Of a DNA stretch of 64,000 nucleotides, positions 37,007-46,029 are shown piece by piece. The position numbers and the translations under genes were made by a program. The notes below the pieces were generated by a model. That model searched no databases. It saw nothing but the letters and a program-made list of their open reading frames with translations, and was not told the origin of the DNA. How positions within the stretch are numbered: position 1 is the first letter of the stretch; each line of letters opens with the position of its first letter. Origin of the DNA: Alphaproteobacteria bacterium (GTDB lineage: Bacteria > Pseudomonadota > Alphaproteobacteria > Rhodobacterales > Rhodobacteraceae); assembly GCA_030428355.1 (NCBI GenBank), contig JAUIBL010000020.1:1-64000 (forward strand), written 5' to 3'.

Positions 37007-37486
37007 ATGACACGCATTGCCCATATCGAACTGGACGACGGCAATCTGCCCCCGCCCACCCCCGAGATCGAACAGGAACGCCGCGTGGCGATGTTCGACC
37101 TGATGGAGCATAACACGTTCGAACTGCCCGACCGGGACGGACGGCCTGTTCCTCCGGGGCCGTATAATGTGGGTCTGTCGATCCGGGACAAACGGCTGGT
37201 CTTCGATGTAACCACCGAAACCCACGAGAAGGCGGCGGAGTTTCATCTGTCGCTGTCGCCCTTCCGGCAGGTGGTGAAGGACTATTTCCAGATCTGCAAA
37301 TCCTATTTCGATGCGGTGAAAACTCTGCCGCCGAGCCAGATCGAGACCATCGACATGGCGCGGCGCGGGATTCACAACGAAGGCGCGCGCATTCTGCAGG
37401 AACGGCTCGACGGCAAGGTGAAGGTGGATGACGACACCGCGCGGCGCCTGTTCACGCTGGTTTGCGTGTTGCATTTCGGGGGCTGA
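37007..37486 (+). CDS. UPF0262 family protein
   Basis: 159 residues. MTRIAHIELDDGNLPPPTPE through to the C-terminal RRLFTLVCVLHFGG matches the UPF0262 family, conserved in alphaproteobacteria and of unknown function. AAGGAAGA precedes ATG 37007. It starts a run of overlapping or closely spaced genes (phosphatase-like, SnoaL-like, GNAT, nitrilase-like), so it is probably cotranscribed with them. Confidence 0.85.
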   Translation: MTRIAHIELDDGNLPPPTPEIEQERRVAMFDLMEHNTFELPDRDGRPVPPGPYNVGLSIRDKRLVFDVTTETHEKAAEFHLSLSPFRQVVKDYFQICKSYFDAVKTLPPSQIETIDMARRGIHNEGARILQERLDGKVKVDDDTARRLFTLVCVLHFGG

Positions 37487-37490
37487 CATT

Positions 37491-37940
37491 TTGGGAGCCT
37501 TGCCCCAGTCCGTGCTGTTCTGCTGCGATCACAATGCCGTCCGGTCCCCGATGGCCGAAGGGATCATGAAAAAGCTTTATGGCTTCGAGACCTATGTGCA
37601 GTCGGTGGGCGTCGTGAATGACCTTGAAATCGACGGGTTCGCGATTGCTGCCTGCGGAGAGATCGGGGTAGCCCTGAACCGGCACAAGTCGCGGTCGTTC
37701 GATGAGCTGGAAGAGAACGGTGAGGCGCTGTCGGGGTTCGATCTGATCGTGGCGCTGTCGCCAGCCTCGCAGCGGCGGGCGCTGGATCTGACGCGGTTCT
37801 ATCACCTGACGGTGGAATACTGGCCGATCATGGATCCGACCGGGCTGGGCGAGACACGAGAGCAGAAACTGAACGCCTATCGGCAGACGCGCGATCAATT
37901 GGTGGATCAGTTGAAACGGAAATGGGGAGGGCAGTTATGA
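37491..37940 (+). CDS. Low-molecular-weight phosphatase family protein
   Basis: 149 residues from a TTG start. The segment SVLFCCDHNAVRSPMAEGI near 7-25 resembles the phosphate-binding loop of LMW protein-tyrosine phosphatase and arsenate reductase (C-x5-R-S), with DP near 115 (MDPTG) as the general acid site. It could be a phosphatase or an ArsC-like enzyme. It begins 4 bases after the UPF0262 stop, which is the usual neighbour in this group, and overlaps the next gene. Confidence 0.75.
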   Translation: MGALPQSVLFCCDHNAVRSPMAEGIMKKLYGFETYVQSVGVVNDLEIDGFAIAACGEIGVALNRHKSRSFDELEENGEALSGFDLIVALSPASQRRALDLTRFYHLTVEYWPIMDPTGLGETREQKLNAYRQTRDQLVDQLKRKWGGQL

Positions 37941-38332
37941 GCCGGGCAACACTCGAGCGGTATTTCGATGCGTTCAACCGCAAGGACATTGCAGGGATGC
38001 TTGATTGTCTGACCGAGGATGTGGCGCATCACGTCAACGAGGGCAATGTGCGCATCGGGCGAGATGCGTTCGAGGAATTCTGCCAGCACATGGCGCGGTG
38101 CTATGACGAAACGCTGACCGAGATGGTGGTGTTTGTGGCCGAAGATGGCGCGCGTGGGGCGGCGGAGTACATGGTGAACGGCACCTATCTGGCCACGGAT
38201 GCGGGGCTGCCCGAGGCCAAGGGGCAGGGCTATCGCCTGCCTGCGGGGTCGTTCTTTTCGCTGCACGAGGGCAAGATCAGCCGCGTCGTGACCTATTACA
38301 ACCTGAGTGATTGGATCAAACAGGTCTCGTGA
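37937..38332 (+). CDS. SnoaL-like/ketosteroid-isomerase-related protein
   Basis: 131 residues of the NTF2-like fold: LERYFDAFNRKDIAGMLDCL opens the first helix and the YRLPAGSFFSLHEGKISRV strand closes it. Members are small-molecule isomerases, hydrolases or binding proteins; the substrate is unknown. GGGGAGGG precedes ATG 37937, and the ATG overlaps the phosphatase stop. It overlaps the following GNAT gene by one base. Confidence 0.75.
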   Translation: MSRATLERYFDAFNRKDIAGMLDCLTEDVAHHVNEGNVRIGRDAFEEFCQHMARCYDETLTEMVVFVAEDGARGAAEYMVNGTYLATDAGLPEAKGQGYRLPAGSFFSLHEGKISRVVTYYNLSDWIKQVS

Positions 38333-38928
38333 TGCGGATCGAGGCGCTGACCGGAGAGGCGCTGGACGCGGCTCTGGACGATGTGGCGGGGTTGCGCATT
38401 CGGGTGTTCCAGGACTGGCCGTATCTGTATGACGGCGATCTGGAGTATGAGCGCGGGTATCTGGAGACTTATCGGTCCTCGGATGCGGCGATCCTTGTGG
38501 GCGCGTTTGACGGGACGCGGCTTGTTGGGGCGGCGACCGGCACGCCGATGGCGGATCACGCGGATGATTTTGCGGCGGCGTTTGAAGGAAGCGGGCTTGC
38601 GCTGAAGGACATCTTCTACTGTGCCGAGTCGGTTCTTTTGCCCGAGTATCGCGGACGCGGTGTCGGGCACCGATTCTTTGACCTGCGCGAGGCGCACGGG
38701 CGTGAATTGGGGGCCACGATGTCTGCCTTTTGCGGGGTGGTTCGGCCCGCCGACCATCCGTTGCGGCCCGAGGGGTATCGGCCTTTGGACGGGTTCTGGC
38801 GCAAGCGGGGCTATGCGCCGCTTGAGGGGGCTGTGGCGTGGTTTTCGTGGAAGGATGTCGATCAGACAGAGGCGACGCGCAAGCCGTTGCAGGTCTGGAC
38901 ACGGGCGTTGACGGAGGGTGAGACATGA
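38332..38928 (+). CDS. GNAT family N-acetyltransferase
   Basis: 198 residues. The acetyl-CoA pyrophosphate-binding loop (Q/R-x-x-G-x-G/A) is seen as PEYRGRGVGHRF near 107-118. An N-terminal segment FQDWPYLYDGDLEYER is typical of a Rhodobacteraceae GNAT group of unknown substrate. It overlaps the SnoaL-like gene by one base and the nitrilase-like gene by 4 bases. Confidence 0.78.
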   Translation: MRIEALTGEALDAALDDVAGLRIRVFQDWPYLYDGDLEYERGYLETYRSSDAAILVGAFDGTRLVGAATGTPMADHADDFAAAFEGSGLALKDIFYCAESVLLPEYRGRGVGHRFFDLREAHGRELGATMSAFCGVVRPADHPLRPEGYRPLDGFWRKRGYAPLEGAVAWFSWKDVDQTEATRKPLQVWTRALTEGET

Positions 38929-39809
38929 AAGTTGCAGCGGCAGCCTATCCGATGGATTTCCTCGATTCCTGGAAGGCTTACGAAGAAAAGCTGACGCGAT
39001 GGGTGAAAGAGGCGGCGGGCGCTGGAGCAGACCTTTTGGTGTTCCCGGAATATGGCGCGATGGAGCTGGCGACGCTTGCCGGGCGGGATGTCGCGCTTGA
39101 TCTGGAGGCGTCGCTCAGGGCGGTGTCGGACCGGGTGCCGGAAGCGGATGCGCTGCATGCCAAACTGGCGCAGGCATTCGGGGTTCATATCCTTGCAGCT
39201 TCTGCCCCGGTGTTCGATCCCGATCTGGGCGACCGTCCGGTGAACCGCGCGCGATTCTTCGCGCCGGATGGCAGTATGGGTCATCAGGACAAACAGATCA
39301 TGACCCGATTCGAGCGCGAAGAGTGGGGCGTCGTGGCCGGTGGGCCGTTGCAGATGTTCGACACGGGCCTTGGCCGGATCGGTATCCTGATCTGCTATGA
39401 CAGCGAGTTCCCTCTGCTGGGCCGCGCGATGGCCGAGGCGGATCTGATCCTTGTGCCAAGCTGCACCGAGGCGCTTACCGGCTATTCACGGGTGCGGATC
39501 GGATCGATGGCGCGGGCGTTGGAAAATCAGTGTGTTACGATCATGTCCTCAACTGTTGGCGCCTGTGATTGGTCCGAGGCGGTGGACATGAATACCGGCA
39601 TGGGGGGCGTTTTCGGCCCACCTGACACCGGATTTCCGGCAACTGGCGTGATCGCGGAGGGCGTGTTGAACCAGCCCGCCTGGACCTATGCCGAGATCGA
39701 TCTGGACCGGATTGCGCATGTTCGGGCGGATGGCGTTGTGCTCAACCGGCGGCACTGGACGGACCAGACGGGACGTGACGTGATTGCCGCAGCGCGGAAA
39801 CTCGGTTGA
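38925..39809 (+). CDS. Carbon-nitrogen hydrolase (nitrilase superfamily)
   Basis: 294 residues. The Glu-Lys-Cys catalytic triad positions are visible: E in LLVFPEYGAME near 44, K in HQDKQIMTRFE near 122 and C in IGILICYDSEFPL near 158. Such enzymes hydrolyse nitriles or amides; this subgroup resembles omega-amidase/amidohydrolases. The gene closes the run that begins at UPF0262. The tight overlap with a GNAT gene is repeated in other Rhodobacteraceae, hinting at a joint acyl/amide pathway (inference). Confidence 0.82.
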   Translation: MKVAAAAYPMDFLDSWKAYEEKLTRWVKEAAGAGADLLVFPEYGAMELATLAGRDVALDLEASLRAVSDRVPEADALHAKLAQAFGVHILAASAPVFDPDLGDRPVNRARFFAPDGSMGHQDKQIMTRFEREEWGVVAGGPLQMFDTGLGRIGILICYDSEFPLLGRAMAEADLILVPSCTEALTGYSRVRIGSMARALENQCVTIMSSTVGACDWSEAVDMNTGMGGVFGPPDTGFPATGVIAEGVLNQPAWTYAEIDLDRIAHVRADGVVLNRRHWTDQTGRDVIAAARKLG

Positions 39810-39891
39810 ATAGGCCTTGATAAATTGGCCGTTTGGCCCCATTTAGTAGCGCGCCTCGCACTATGGTGGGGCACGCAGTTAAGGAGAGACC

Positions 39892-40110
39892 ATGGCCAAG
39901 GAAGACACGCTCGAATTCCCCGGTGTCGTCAAGGAACTCCTGCCTAACGCGACATTTCGGGTCGAGCTTGAAAACGGCCATGAGATCATCGCGCACACGG
40001 CGGGCAAGATGCGCAAGAACCGCATTCGCGTTCTTGCAGGCGACAAGGTGCAAGTCGAAATGACGCCCTACGATCTGACCAAGGGTCGGATCAACTACCG
40101 CTTCAAGTAA
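39892..40110 (+). CDS. infA: Translation initiation factor IF-1
   Basis: 72 residues, a single OB-fold S1-type domain: [31 protein letters not shown] and [13 protein letters not shown] are the standard IF-1 segments. It binds the ribosomal A site during initiation. AAGGAGAG precedes the ATG. maf follows after 7 bases. Confidence 0.98.
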   Translation: MAKEDTLEFPGVVKELLPNATFRVELENGHEIIAHTAGKMRKNRIRVLAGDKVQVEMTPYDLTKGRINYRFK

Positions 40111-40117
40111 GCGTTTC

Positions 40118-40696
40118 ATGAAGCTGATCCTCGGCTCCGGCAGCCCCCGGCGGCGGGAGCTTTTGGCTCAGATCGGGGTAGAGGCGGATGACATCCGCCC
40201 GCCCGACATCGACGAAGACCCACGACCCGGTGAATTGCCGCGCCCGTATTGCGTGCGTCTTGCGCGCGAAAAGGCTTTTGCGATTCCGGCGAGCGACGAT
40301 GAGATCGTGCTGTCCGCAGATACAACGGTCGCGCTGGGGCGGCGCATCCTGGGCAAGCCTGCGGAAGCAGCCGAAGCGGCGGAATTCCTCTATGCGCTGT
40401 CTGGGCGCAGGCACCGGGTTGTGACGGCGGTGGCTGTGCGGCGCGGTTCGCAGATCTGGGAACGCGATGTGGTCACGCAGGTCAAGATGAAGCGTCTGAG
40501 CGATGCCGAAGTGAACGCCTACCTGGCCAGCGAGGACTGGCGCGGCAAGGCGGGGGGCTATGCCATTCAGGGTCCGGCAGGAGCCTTTGTGCCATGGATC
40601 AGCGGCAGCTTCAGCGCGGTTGTGGGCCTGCCTTTGGCCGAAACCGCCAACCTGCTGGTTGCGGCGGGCTATCCGCTTTACGGAGTGTCGGAATGA
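40118..40696 (+). CDS. maf: Maf family nucleoside triphosphate pyrophosphatase
   Basis: 192 residues. [18 protein letters not shown] at the start and LSADTTVAL near 66 are the Maf signature segments. The enzyme hydrolyses canonical or modified NTPs (dTTP/UTP, m7GTP or pseudo-UTP by subfamily) and is linked to house-cleaning and septation control. It lies between infA and the RNase E/G gene and overlaps the latter by 4 bases. Confidence 0.9.
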   Translation: MKLILGSGSPRRRELLAQIGVEADDIRPPDIDEDPRPGELPRPYCVRLAREKAFAIPASDDEIVLSADTTVALGRRILGKPAEAAEAAEFLYALSGRRHRVVTAVAVRRGSQIWERDVVTQVKMKRLSDAEVNAYLASEDWRGKAGGYAIQGPAGAFVPWISGSFSAVVGLPLAETANLLVAAGYPLYGVSE

Positions 40697-41718
40697 AGGG
40701 TCGGTTGATCGCACTGGATCATGTCGGTGACCGCGAGGCGGCGGCGCTGATGGTGGATGGGCAGGTCGAGGACCTGTTCTTCGAGACCGACCAACCTGCA
40801 CCGGGCACGATCTACCGCGCCATCGTGGAACGTCCGATGAAGGGGCAGGGCGGGATGTTCCTGCGCACGCCCGATGGGTCGGCTTTCGTGCGTCAGGTTA
40901 AGGGGTTGGCCCCCGGCCAGACCCTGCTGGTGCAGGTTACGGGCTATGCCGAGCCGGGCAAGGCAATTCCGGTGACGCACAAGGTGCTCTTCAAGAGCCG
41001 CTATGCCATCGTCACGCCCGAGGCTCCGGGGATCAACGTGTCGCGTCGGATCAAGGACGAGGATGCGCGCGAAGAGCTTTTGGCCGTTGCGCATGAGATC
41101 ATGGATGCGGGTGACGGGTTCGGCCTGATCCTGCGGTCTTCATGCGAAGGCGCTGATACGGACGAGATTGCCGATGACATTGCGGCGATGGCCGATCTGG
41201 CGGCCAAGGTGATGGCGGATGCGCAAGGTGATGCCGAAACGCTGGTCGAAGGTGATGGGCCGCATCTTCTGGCGTGGCGCGAATGGACGGACAAGGCCGA
41301 GATCGACAGCGCCGATGGCAGCTTTGAGCGGCATGGTATTCTGGACGTTCTCGACGGTTTGACAGCCCATGATGTTCCGCTGGGTGATCAGGCGTCGATG
41401 GCGATCGAACCCACGCGCGCTTTGGTGGCGGTCGATGTGAACACCGGGGGCAACACCAGCCCTGCGGCGGGGCTCAAGGCCAATCTGGCGGCGGTCAAGG
41501 ACCTGCCGCGCCAGTTGCGGCTTCGGGGGCTGGGCGGGCAGATCGTGATTGATCCGGCCCCGACAGCCAAGAAAGACCGCCGCCAGATCGAAAGCGCGCT
41601 GCGCAGCGCGTTGAAGCGGGACAGTGTGGAAACCGTGTTCGTGGGGTGGACTCTGCTGGGGCATATCGAGTTACAACGCAAACGTGACCGACTGTCCTTA
41701 AGCGAGGTGCTGACATGA
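40693..41718 (+). CDS. Ribonuclease E/G family protein (short form)
   Basis: 341 residues, shorter than typical RNase G (about 490) and much shorter than RNase E. An S1-like N-terminus is followed by the RNase E/G catalytic core, with the metal-binding segment [14 protein letters not shown] near 246 (usual form VDVN(S/T)G). The zinc-link and large C-terminal scaffold are absent. In Rhodobacteraceae this short form sits next to maf and yacG. It may cleave RNA like RNase G or have a reduced role. Confidence 0.83.
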   Translation: MKGRLIALDHVGDREAAALMVDGQVEDLFFETDQPAPGTIYRAIVERPMKGQGGMFLRTPDGSAFVRQVKGLAPGQTLLVQVTGYAEPGKAIPVTHKVLFKSRYAIVTPEAPGINVSRRIKDEDAREELLAVAHEIMDAGDGFGLILRSSCEGADTDEIADDIAAMADLAAKVMADAQGDAETLVEGDGPHLLAWREWTDKAEIDSADGSFERHGILDVLDGLTAHDVPLGDQASMAIEPTRALVAVDVNTGGNTSPAAGLKANLAAVKDLPRQLRLRGLGGQIVIDPAPTAKKDRRQIESALRSALKRDSVETVFVGWTLLGHIELQRKRDRLSLSEVLT

Positions 41719-41906
41719 GCTGCCCCATCTGCGGCAAGGAAACCAACCAAGAGGTCCGTCCGTTCTGTTCCAAACGCTGCGCCGATGTGGACCTGGCGCG
41801 CTGGCTGAACGGTAATTACGCGGTGCCGTCGGAAGACCCCGAAGACATCGAAGCCGCGATCGAGGCCGCAGAGCACGCGGCGGCGTCCTCGGACAAGCTG
41901 CACTAG
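41715..41906 (+). CDS. yacG: DNA gyrase inhibitor YacG (zinc protein)
   Basis: 63 residues with the four-Cys zinc site CPICGKE...PFCSKRCADVDL and a conserved LARWLNG segment. YacG binds zinc and inhibits gyrase by contacting GyrB. It overlaps the RNase E/G gene by 4 bases and ends the infA-maf-RNase-yacG unit. Confidence 0.92.
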   Translation: MSCPICGKETNQEVRPFCSKRCADVDLARWLNGNYAVPSEDPEDIEAAIEAAEHAAASSDKLH

Positions 41907-41944
41907 CGGCTTGTCTCGCCCGGCCTGCATGGTAGGGCTTGGGT

Positions 41945-42691
41945 ATGACCGCTGAACCGCCCCATTTTTTCAGTCCCGTGATCCGCCCGGCGGGTTTGAC
42001 CGGTGTTCTGGTCAGCTTTGGCGATATCTTGTCAGAGCCGGCAAATCGGGCGGCTTTGGCGTTTTCGGCGGCAGTGGCGCGGGCGGGCATCGACGGGGTC
42101 GAGGAATGTGCGCCATCCCTCGTATCGGTATTTGTTCAATTCGACCCGCTGCATCTGGACCTTGAGGTTCTGGTCGCGCGCCTGACCGCTTTGCTGGAAG
42201 ATCAGGACTGGTACGCCGCGCCGATGCCCGAGGGGCGGCGCTTCATTCGGGTGCCCACGGTGTATGGCACCGATCTAGCGCCCCAGTTGGCCGAAGCGGC
42301 GGCGGCGGCAGGGCTTAGCGTCGACGCAGCGATTGCACAGCTTTCGGACGCGCGTGTTCGGGTGCAGACCATCGGGTTTGCGCCGGGTCAGCCCTATCTT
42401 GGTCTTTTGCCCGAAGCATGGGACATCCCCCGCCAGACCGCGTTGACCAAGGCGGTTCCGGAAGGGGCGCTGGTGGTTGCGATCCGGCAATTGGTGCTGT
42501 TCTCGGTGGCCAATCCGACGGGCTGGCGCCATGTCGGCCAGACGGCGCTGAGGCTGTTCCGCCCAGACAGTGACACGCCGTTTTTCCTGCGCCCGGGTGA
42601 CGAGGTCCAGTTTGTGCAGGCCAGCCCCGATGTGCTGACGCAACATGCGGATGATCCGGACGGCGGCGCGGTGATCGAGGCAATCCGGTGA
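41945..42691 (+). CDS. pxpB: 5-oxoprolinase subunit PxpB
   Basis: 248 residues of the KipI/PxpB family: GFAPGQPYLGLLPE near 143 and RHVGQTALRLF near 198 (family forms GF.PGF.YLG and GW.LIG.T). With PxpC and PxpA it forms the ATP-dependent 5-oxoprolinase that opens 5-oxoproline to glutamate. ATG 41945 is used; a TTG two codons upstream is possible. Its stop overlaps the pxpC start. Confidence 0.87.
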   Translation: MTAEPPHFFSPVIRPAGLTGVLVSFGDILSEPANRAALAFSAAVARAGIDGVEECAPSLVSVFVQFDPLHLDLEVLVARLTALLEDQDWYAAPMPEGRRFIRVPTVYGTDLAPQLAEAAAAAGLSVDAAIAQLSDARVRVQTIGFAPGQPYLGLLPEAWDIPRQTALTKAVPEGALVVAIRQLVLFSVANPTGWRHVGQTALRLFRPDSDTPFFLRPGDEVQFVQASPDVLTQHADDPDGGAVIEAIR

Positions 42692-43710
42692 TGCGGGCGC
42701 TGGTTGTGCATCGCATCGCACCGGGAGCGACGGTGCAGGATCGCGGGCGGGCGGGATACCGCGCGTTTGGCGTGTCGCAGGGAGGCGCAGCCGATCCGCT
42801 TGCTCTGGCCGAGGGGGCGGCGTTGCTGGGGCAGTCGCCGGACCTGGCGGTGCTGGAACTGCCGGGCTCCGGCGGGGTGTTCGAGGCCACGGCCCCCCTG
42901 CGGATTGCGCTGACCGGCGCCCCGATGCGGGCCACGCTGGATGGGGCGGTGCTGGTCTGGAATGCGTCTCATGCCGTTCCCGAAGGCGCGCGGATCGACA
43001 TCGGCGGCGCGGTGACGGGCAGTTACGGGTATCTGCATGTCGGCGGGGGGATCGACACCGACCGCAGGCTTGGGTCGCGGTCGGCGCATCTTGCGGCGGG
43101 GATTGCTGCTGCGGTGCCGGCCGGTGCCGTCCTGCCGGTTGGTGCGGATACGGGCGGTGCGGTAGGATTGTGCCTGCCGCAGGACAACCGTTTTGACGGC
43201 GGCATCCTGCGTCTGGTCGAGAGCTTTCAGACTGGCCTCTTCGATCGCGAAACGCGGGATCGGTTCATTGCAACATCCTTCAGCCGTGATGCGCGGGCCA
43301 ACAGAATGGGGATGCGGCTTAATTCCGAGGGTGGGGGTTTTGCTGCTCGCGGGGGGCTGAACATCCTGTCGGAATCGATTCTGCCGGGGGATATTCAGAT
43401 CACCGGCGACGGCACGCCCTATCTGCTTTTGCGCGAAAGCCAGACGACCGGGGGCTATCCGAGGATCGCCACAGTGATTCCCGCCGATCTGCCACGGGCG
43501 GTGCAGACCCCCTCGGGTGGTCGGGTGCAGTTCCGGTTTGTTGCGCGGCAAGAGGCACTTGAGGCCGAGATGCGTCTGCGTGCGCATCTGAAGGTATTGC
43601 CGAAACTCTGCACGCCGCTGGTGCGGGACCCGATGCAGATGCGGGATCTGTTGGGCTATCAATTGATCAGTGGCGTCACGGCGGGTGGTGCCTTTGAGGA
43701 GGGGGAGTGA
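42691..43710 (+). CDS. pxpC: 5-oxoprolinase subunit PxpC
   Basis: 339 residues of the KipA/PxpC (biotin-dependent-carboxyltransferase-like) family: TVQDRGRAGYRAFGVSQGG near 15-33, YGYLHVGGGID near 112 and RANRMGMRLN near 205. It pairs with PxpB. ATG 42691 overlaps the pxpB stop; a GTG one codon upstream is also in frame. pxpA follows after 3 bases. Confidence 0.9.
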   Translation: MRALVVHRIAPGATVQDRGRAGYRAFGVSQGGAADPLALAEGAALLGQSPDLAVLELPGSGGVFEATAPLRIALTGAPMRATLDGAVLVWNASHAVPEGARIDIGGAVTGSYGYLHVGGGIDTDRRLGSRSAHLAAGIAAAVPAGAVLPVGADTGGAVGLCLPQDNRFDGGILRLVESFQTGLFDRETRDRFIATSFSRDARANRMGMRLNSEGGGFAARGGLNILSESILPGDIQITGDGTPYLLLRESQTTGGYPRIATVIPADLPRAVQTPSGGRVQFRFVARQEALEAEMRLRAHLKVLPKLCTPLVRDPMQMRDLLGYQLISGVTAGGAFEEGE

Positions 43711-43713
43711 GCG

Positions 43714-44496
43714 ATGTATGTCGATCTGAATGCCGATATGGGAGAAAGCTTTGGGCCGTGGCCGATGGGATCGGATGCGGACCTGCTCGAGGTGATCACC
43801 TCGGCCAATATCGCCTGCGGCTTTCATGCCGGTGACTGGGATGTGATGGCGCAGACCATGGGCCTTGCGGTGAAACACGGCGTCGGGATCGGGGCGCATC
43901 CGGGCTTTCCGGACCTGCAGGGCTTCGGGCGGCGGCGCATGCATCTGAGCCACGAGTCCTTGCGAAATCTCGTGCGGTATCAATTGGGTGCGGCGCAGGC
44001 GATGGCGCGGTCGGTGGGCGGTGTGGTGCGGCATCTCAAGCTGCATGGTGCCTTGGCCAACATGGCGTCCGAGGATACGGCGATGGCCACGGCCTGTTAC
44101 GAAGGCGCGCTGTCGGTGGACCCGGACATCATCATCATGGTGCTGGCAGCCACCCGGCAGCAAGAGGCGGTTGAGGCACTTGGCTGCCGCTGGGCGGGCG
44201 AGATTTTCGCGGATCGGGCCTATAACGACGATGCGACGCTGGTGGACCGCAGCCTGCCGGGCGCGGTCATCCATGACGCGAATGTGGCGGGGCAGCGCAT
44301 GGTCGAGATGGTCAAGGCGGGCGCCATCATCACCGAAAGCGGCAGGCATATTCCGGCGGCGGTGGATACGATCTGTCTGCACGGGGATGGGGCGACTGCG
44401 GTTCAGATCGCCCGAACGGTGCGCAGCGCGCTGGCCGAGGCCGGGGTCACGCTGCGCCAGTTCGAGGGGCGTCAGGGCGCGATCAGCAGGACCTGA
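43714..44496 (+). CDS. pxpA: 5-oxoprolinase subunit PxpA (LamB/YcsF family)
   Basis: 260 residues. DLNADMGESFGPW near 4-16, IACGFHAGDW near 35 and HGVGIGAHPGFPD near 57 are the diagnostic YcsF/LamB segments of the metal-dependent hydrolase-like fold. It completes the pxpBCA unit, which converts 5-oxoproline to glutamate. The last 25 bases overlap the convergent glycerate kinase gene. Confidence 0.93.
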   Translation: MYVDLNADMGESFGPWPMGSDADLLEVITSANIACGFHAGDWDVMAQTMGLAVKHGVGIGAHPGFPDLQGFGRRRMHLSHESLRNLVRYQLGAAQAMARSVGGVVRHLKLHGALANMASEDTAMATACYEGALSVDPDIIIMVLAATRQQEAVEALGCRWAGEIFADRAYNDDATLVDRSLPGAVIHDANVAGQRMVEMVKAGAIITESGRHIPAAVDTICLHGDGATAVQIARTVRSALAEAGVTLRQFEGRQGAISRT

Positions 44497-45737
44497 ACAT
44501 CCGCCACATTGGTGCCGGTGGCGCGCGTCATCAGCAGATCGCCCGCCGCCGCCAGCGCCGCATAGCTGTCGTTGTTGGCAAGAAGGGCAGCCGCGTCGTG
44601 ACCGGCAGCCGCGATCCGCGCGAGAGTGCCTGCATCGACCAATCCACCCGCCGCATCCGTGGGTCCGTCACGGCCATCTGTGCCACCTGACAGAAACGCC
44701 CAGTTTCCCATGATTTCAGGTGCTTGCGCGGCGATCCTCAGGGCAAGTTCCTGATTGCGCCCGCCGCGCCCGGTGCCGGTCAGCCTGACGGTGGTTTCAC
44801 CACCAAAAAGCAGAGCCGTGGGTTCGGGGCGGGCGATCAGTTCCGAAAGCACCTTTTCTGCGGCCTCCTGCACATCGCCGGTCAGGGCATCGCTGACGAT
44901 CCGTGCGGTCAGGCCCATCTGCTGTGCCGCGTCGCGCATTGCCTCGAGCGACAAGCGGTTCGAGCCGACAAGGGTGTTTGTGACCTGGGGCAGAGGCGGC
45001 TGTGTCTCGTGCTGCGCTTTTTCGAGATGGGCGCGAATCGATGCCGGTGTCGCATCCCAGATCCCGGCTGTTCTGAGCGTCCTGATCGCGTCAGCGGCAG
45101 TGCCGATGGGGCTGACGGTGGGGCCTGATGCGATGGCGCGCAGGTCGTCTCCGATGACGTCGGACAGGAGAAAGGCGTGAACCTGCGCAGGTGCGGCGAG
45201 CCGCGCGAAGCCACCGCCCTTGAGCAGGCTAACCTGTTGACGCACAAGGTTCATTTGGAAGATGTCCAGCCCCGCAGACAAAAGCAGCGTGTTGAGCTGG
45301 GCCTTGTCTGACAGGCTGATGCCGGGTGGTGGTGCAGGCAGAAGGGCCGACCCCCCGCCCGAGATCAGGGCGATTACGCGGTCCGTTGCGGTGGCTTCGG
45401 ACAAAAGCTCCATGACGCGCCGGGCCGCCCGTGCGCCTGCCTCATCCGGGACAGGGTGTCCCGCGCGCAGAAGTTCGACGCCGTCCAGCGTCGCGTCGTT
45501 TTCGTGATGAGTGACCGCAAGGGCCGCGTGTGCATCGGGCAGTCCTGCCATCGCTTCGCCCAGCATGGCCGGGGCGGCTTTGCCGATGGCGATCAGGAAT
45601 GTGCGCCCATCCGGGGCCTGTGGAGGCAGGTCCGCAAGCGCCAATCCGCGCCGTACGGCCTGTGCGGGATCGGCGGCTGACACGGCAGCGTCGAACAGAT
45701 GTCGGGCATATGTGCGGAGCGTGTCGATCTCGGTCAT
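44472..45737 (-). CDS. Glycerate kinase, class II (GckA/TtuD/MOFRL family)
   Basis: 421 residues. ISGGGSALLPAPPPGISL near 118-135 and the C-terminal MOFRL region with GGRNQELAL near 330 and SGGTDGRDGPTDAAGG near 360 are family marks. It phosphorylates D-glycerate to 2-phosphoglycerate, used in serine-cycle, glyoxylate or tartrate-derived carbon flow. ATG 45737 is used. It converges on and overlaps pxpA by 25 bases and lies just downstream of tRNA-Tyr. Confidence 0.9.
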   Translation of the reverse strand: MTEIDTLRTYARHLFDAAVSAADPAQAVRRGLALADLPPQAPDGRTFLIAIGKAAPAMLGEAMAGLPDAHAALAVTHHENDATLDGVELLRAGHPVPDEAGARAARRVMELLSEATATDRVIALISGGGSALLPAPPPGISLSDKAQLNTLLLSAGLDIFQMNLVRQQVSLLKGGGFARLAAPAQVHAFLLSDVIGDDLRAIASGPTVSPIGTAADAIRTLRTAGIWDATPASIRAHLEKAQHETQPPLPQVTNTLVGSNRLSLEAMRDAAQQMGLTARIVSDALTGDVQEAAEKVLSELIARPEPTALLFGGETTVRLTGTGRGGRNQELALRIAAQAPEIMGNWAFLSGGTDGRDGPTDAAGGLVDAGTLARIAAAGHDAAALLANNDSYAALAAAGDLLMTRATGTNVADVQVLLIAP

Positions 45738-45825
45738 GCCCAAATCTGGCCCGCAATTTCATGGAAAGTCAAACCCTTGTGGGTCAAGGTTGACGTATCA
45801 CGTGAGCAGCGATGGGATGGTAAAG

Positions 45826-45909
45826 TGGTGGGCGACCCTGGAATCGAACCAGGCGTGCGTCTCCGCGAGGGAGTTACAGTCCCCTGCCACACCTTGCGGC
45901 CTGTCGCCC
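45826..45909 (-). tRNA. tRNA-Tyr (GUA)
   Basis: On the minus strand acceptor GGGCGAC pairs fully with GTCGCCC. The anticodon stem-loop is GGGGA-CTGTAAC-TCCCT, giving anticodon GTA. It has a long class II variable arm and a T arm CCTGG-TTCGATT-CCAGG. Discriminator A is followed by an encoded CCA. 84 nt in all. Confidence 0.96.
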
Positions 45910-46029
45910 ACTTTACCAAAGGCCTGGCCCTTGGCGTGAGCGGGTGATTACAATTGCCCCCTTGCGGCGTCAACAGGAAAATCCCATCAAGCGGGATGCA
46001 GATTTTGCCGACAGAACAAGGGGGCTGAT

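Noticed and set aside
42394-44382. 662-residue open frame antisense to pxpC and pxpA
   Set aside because: Shadow of conserved genes; no recognisable domain or start site.
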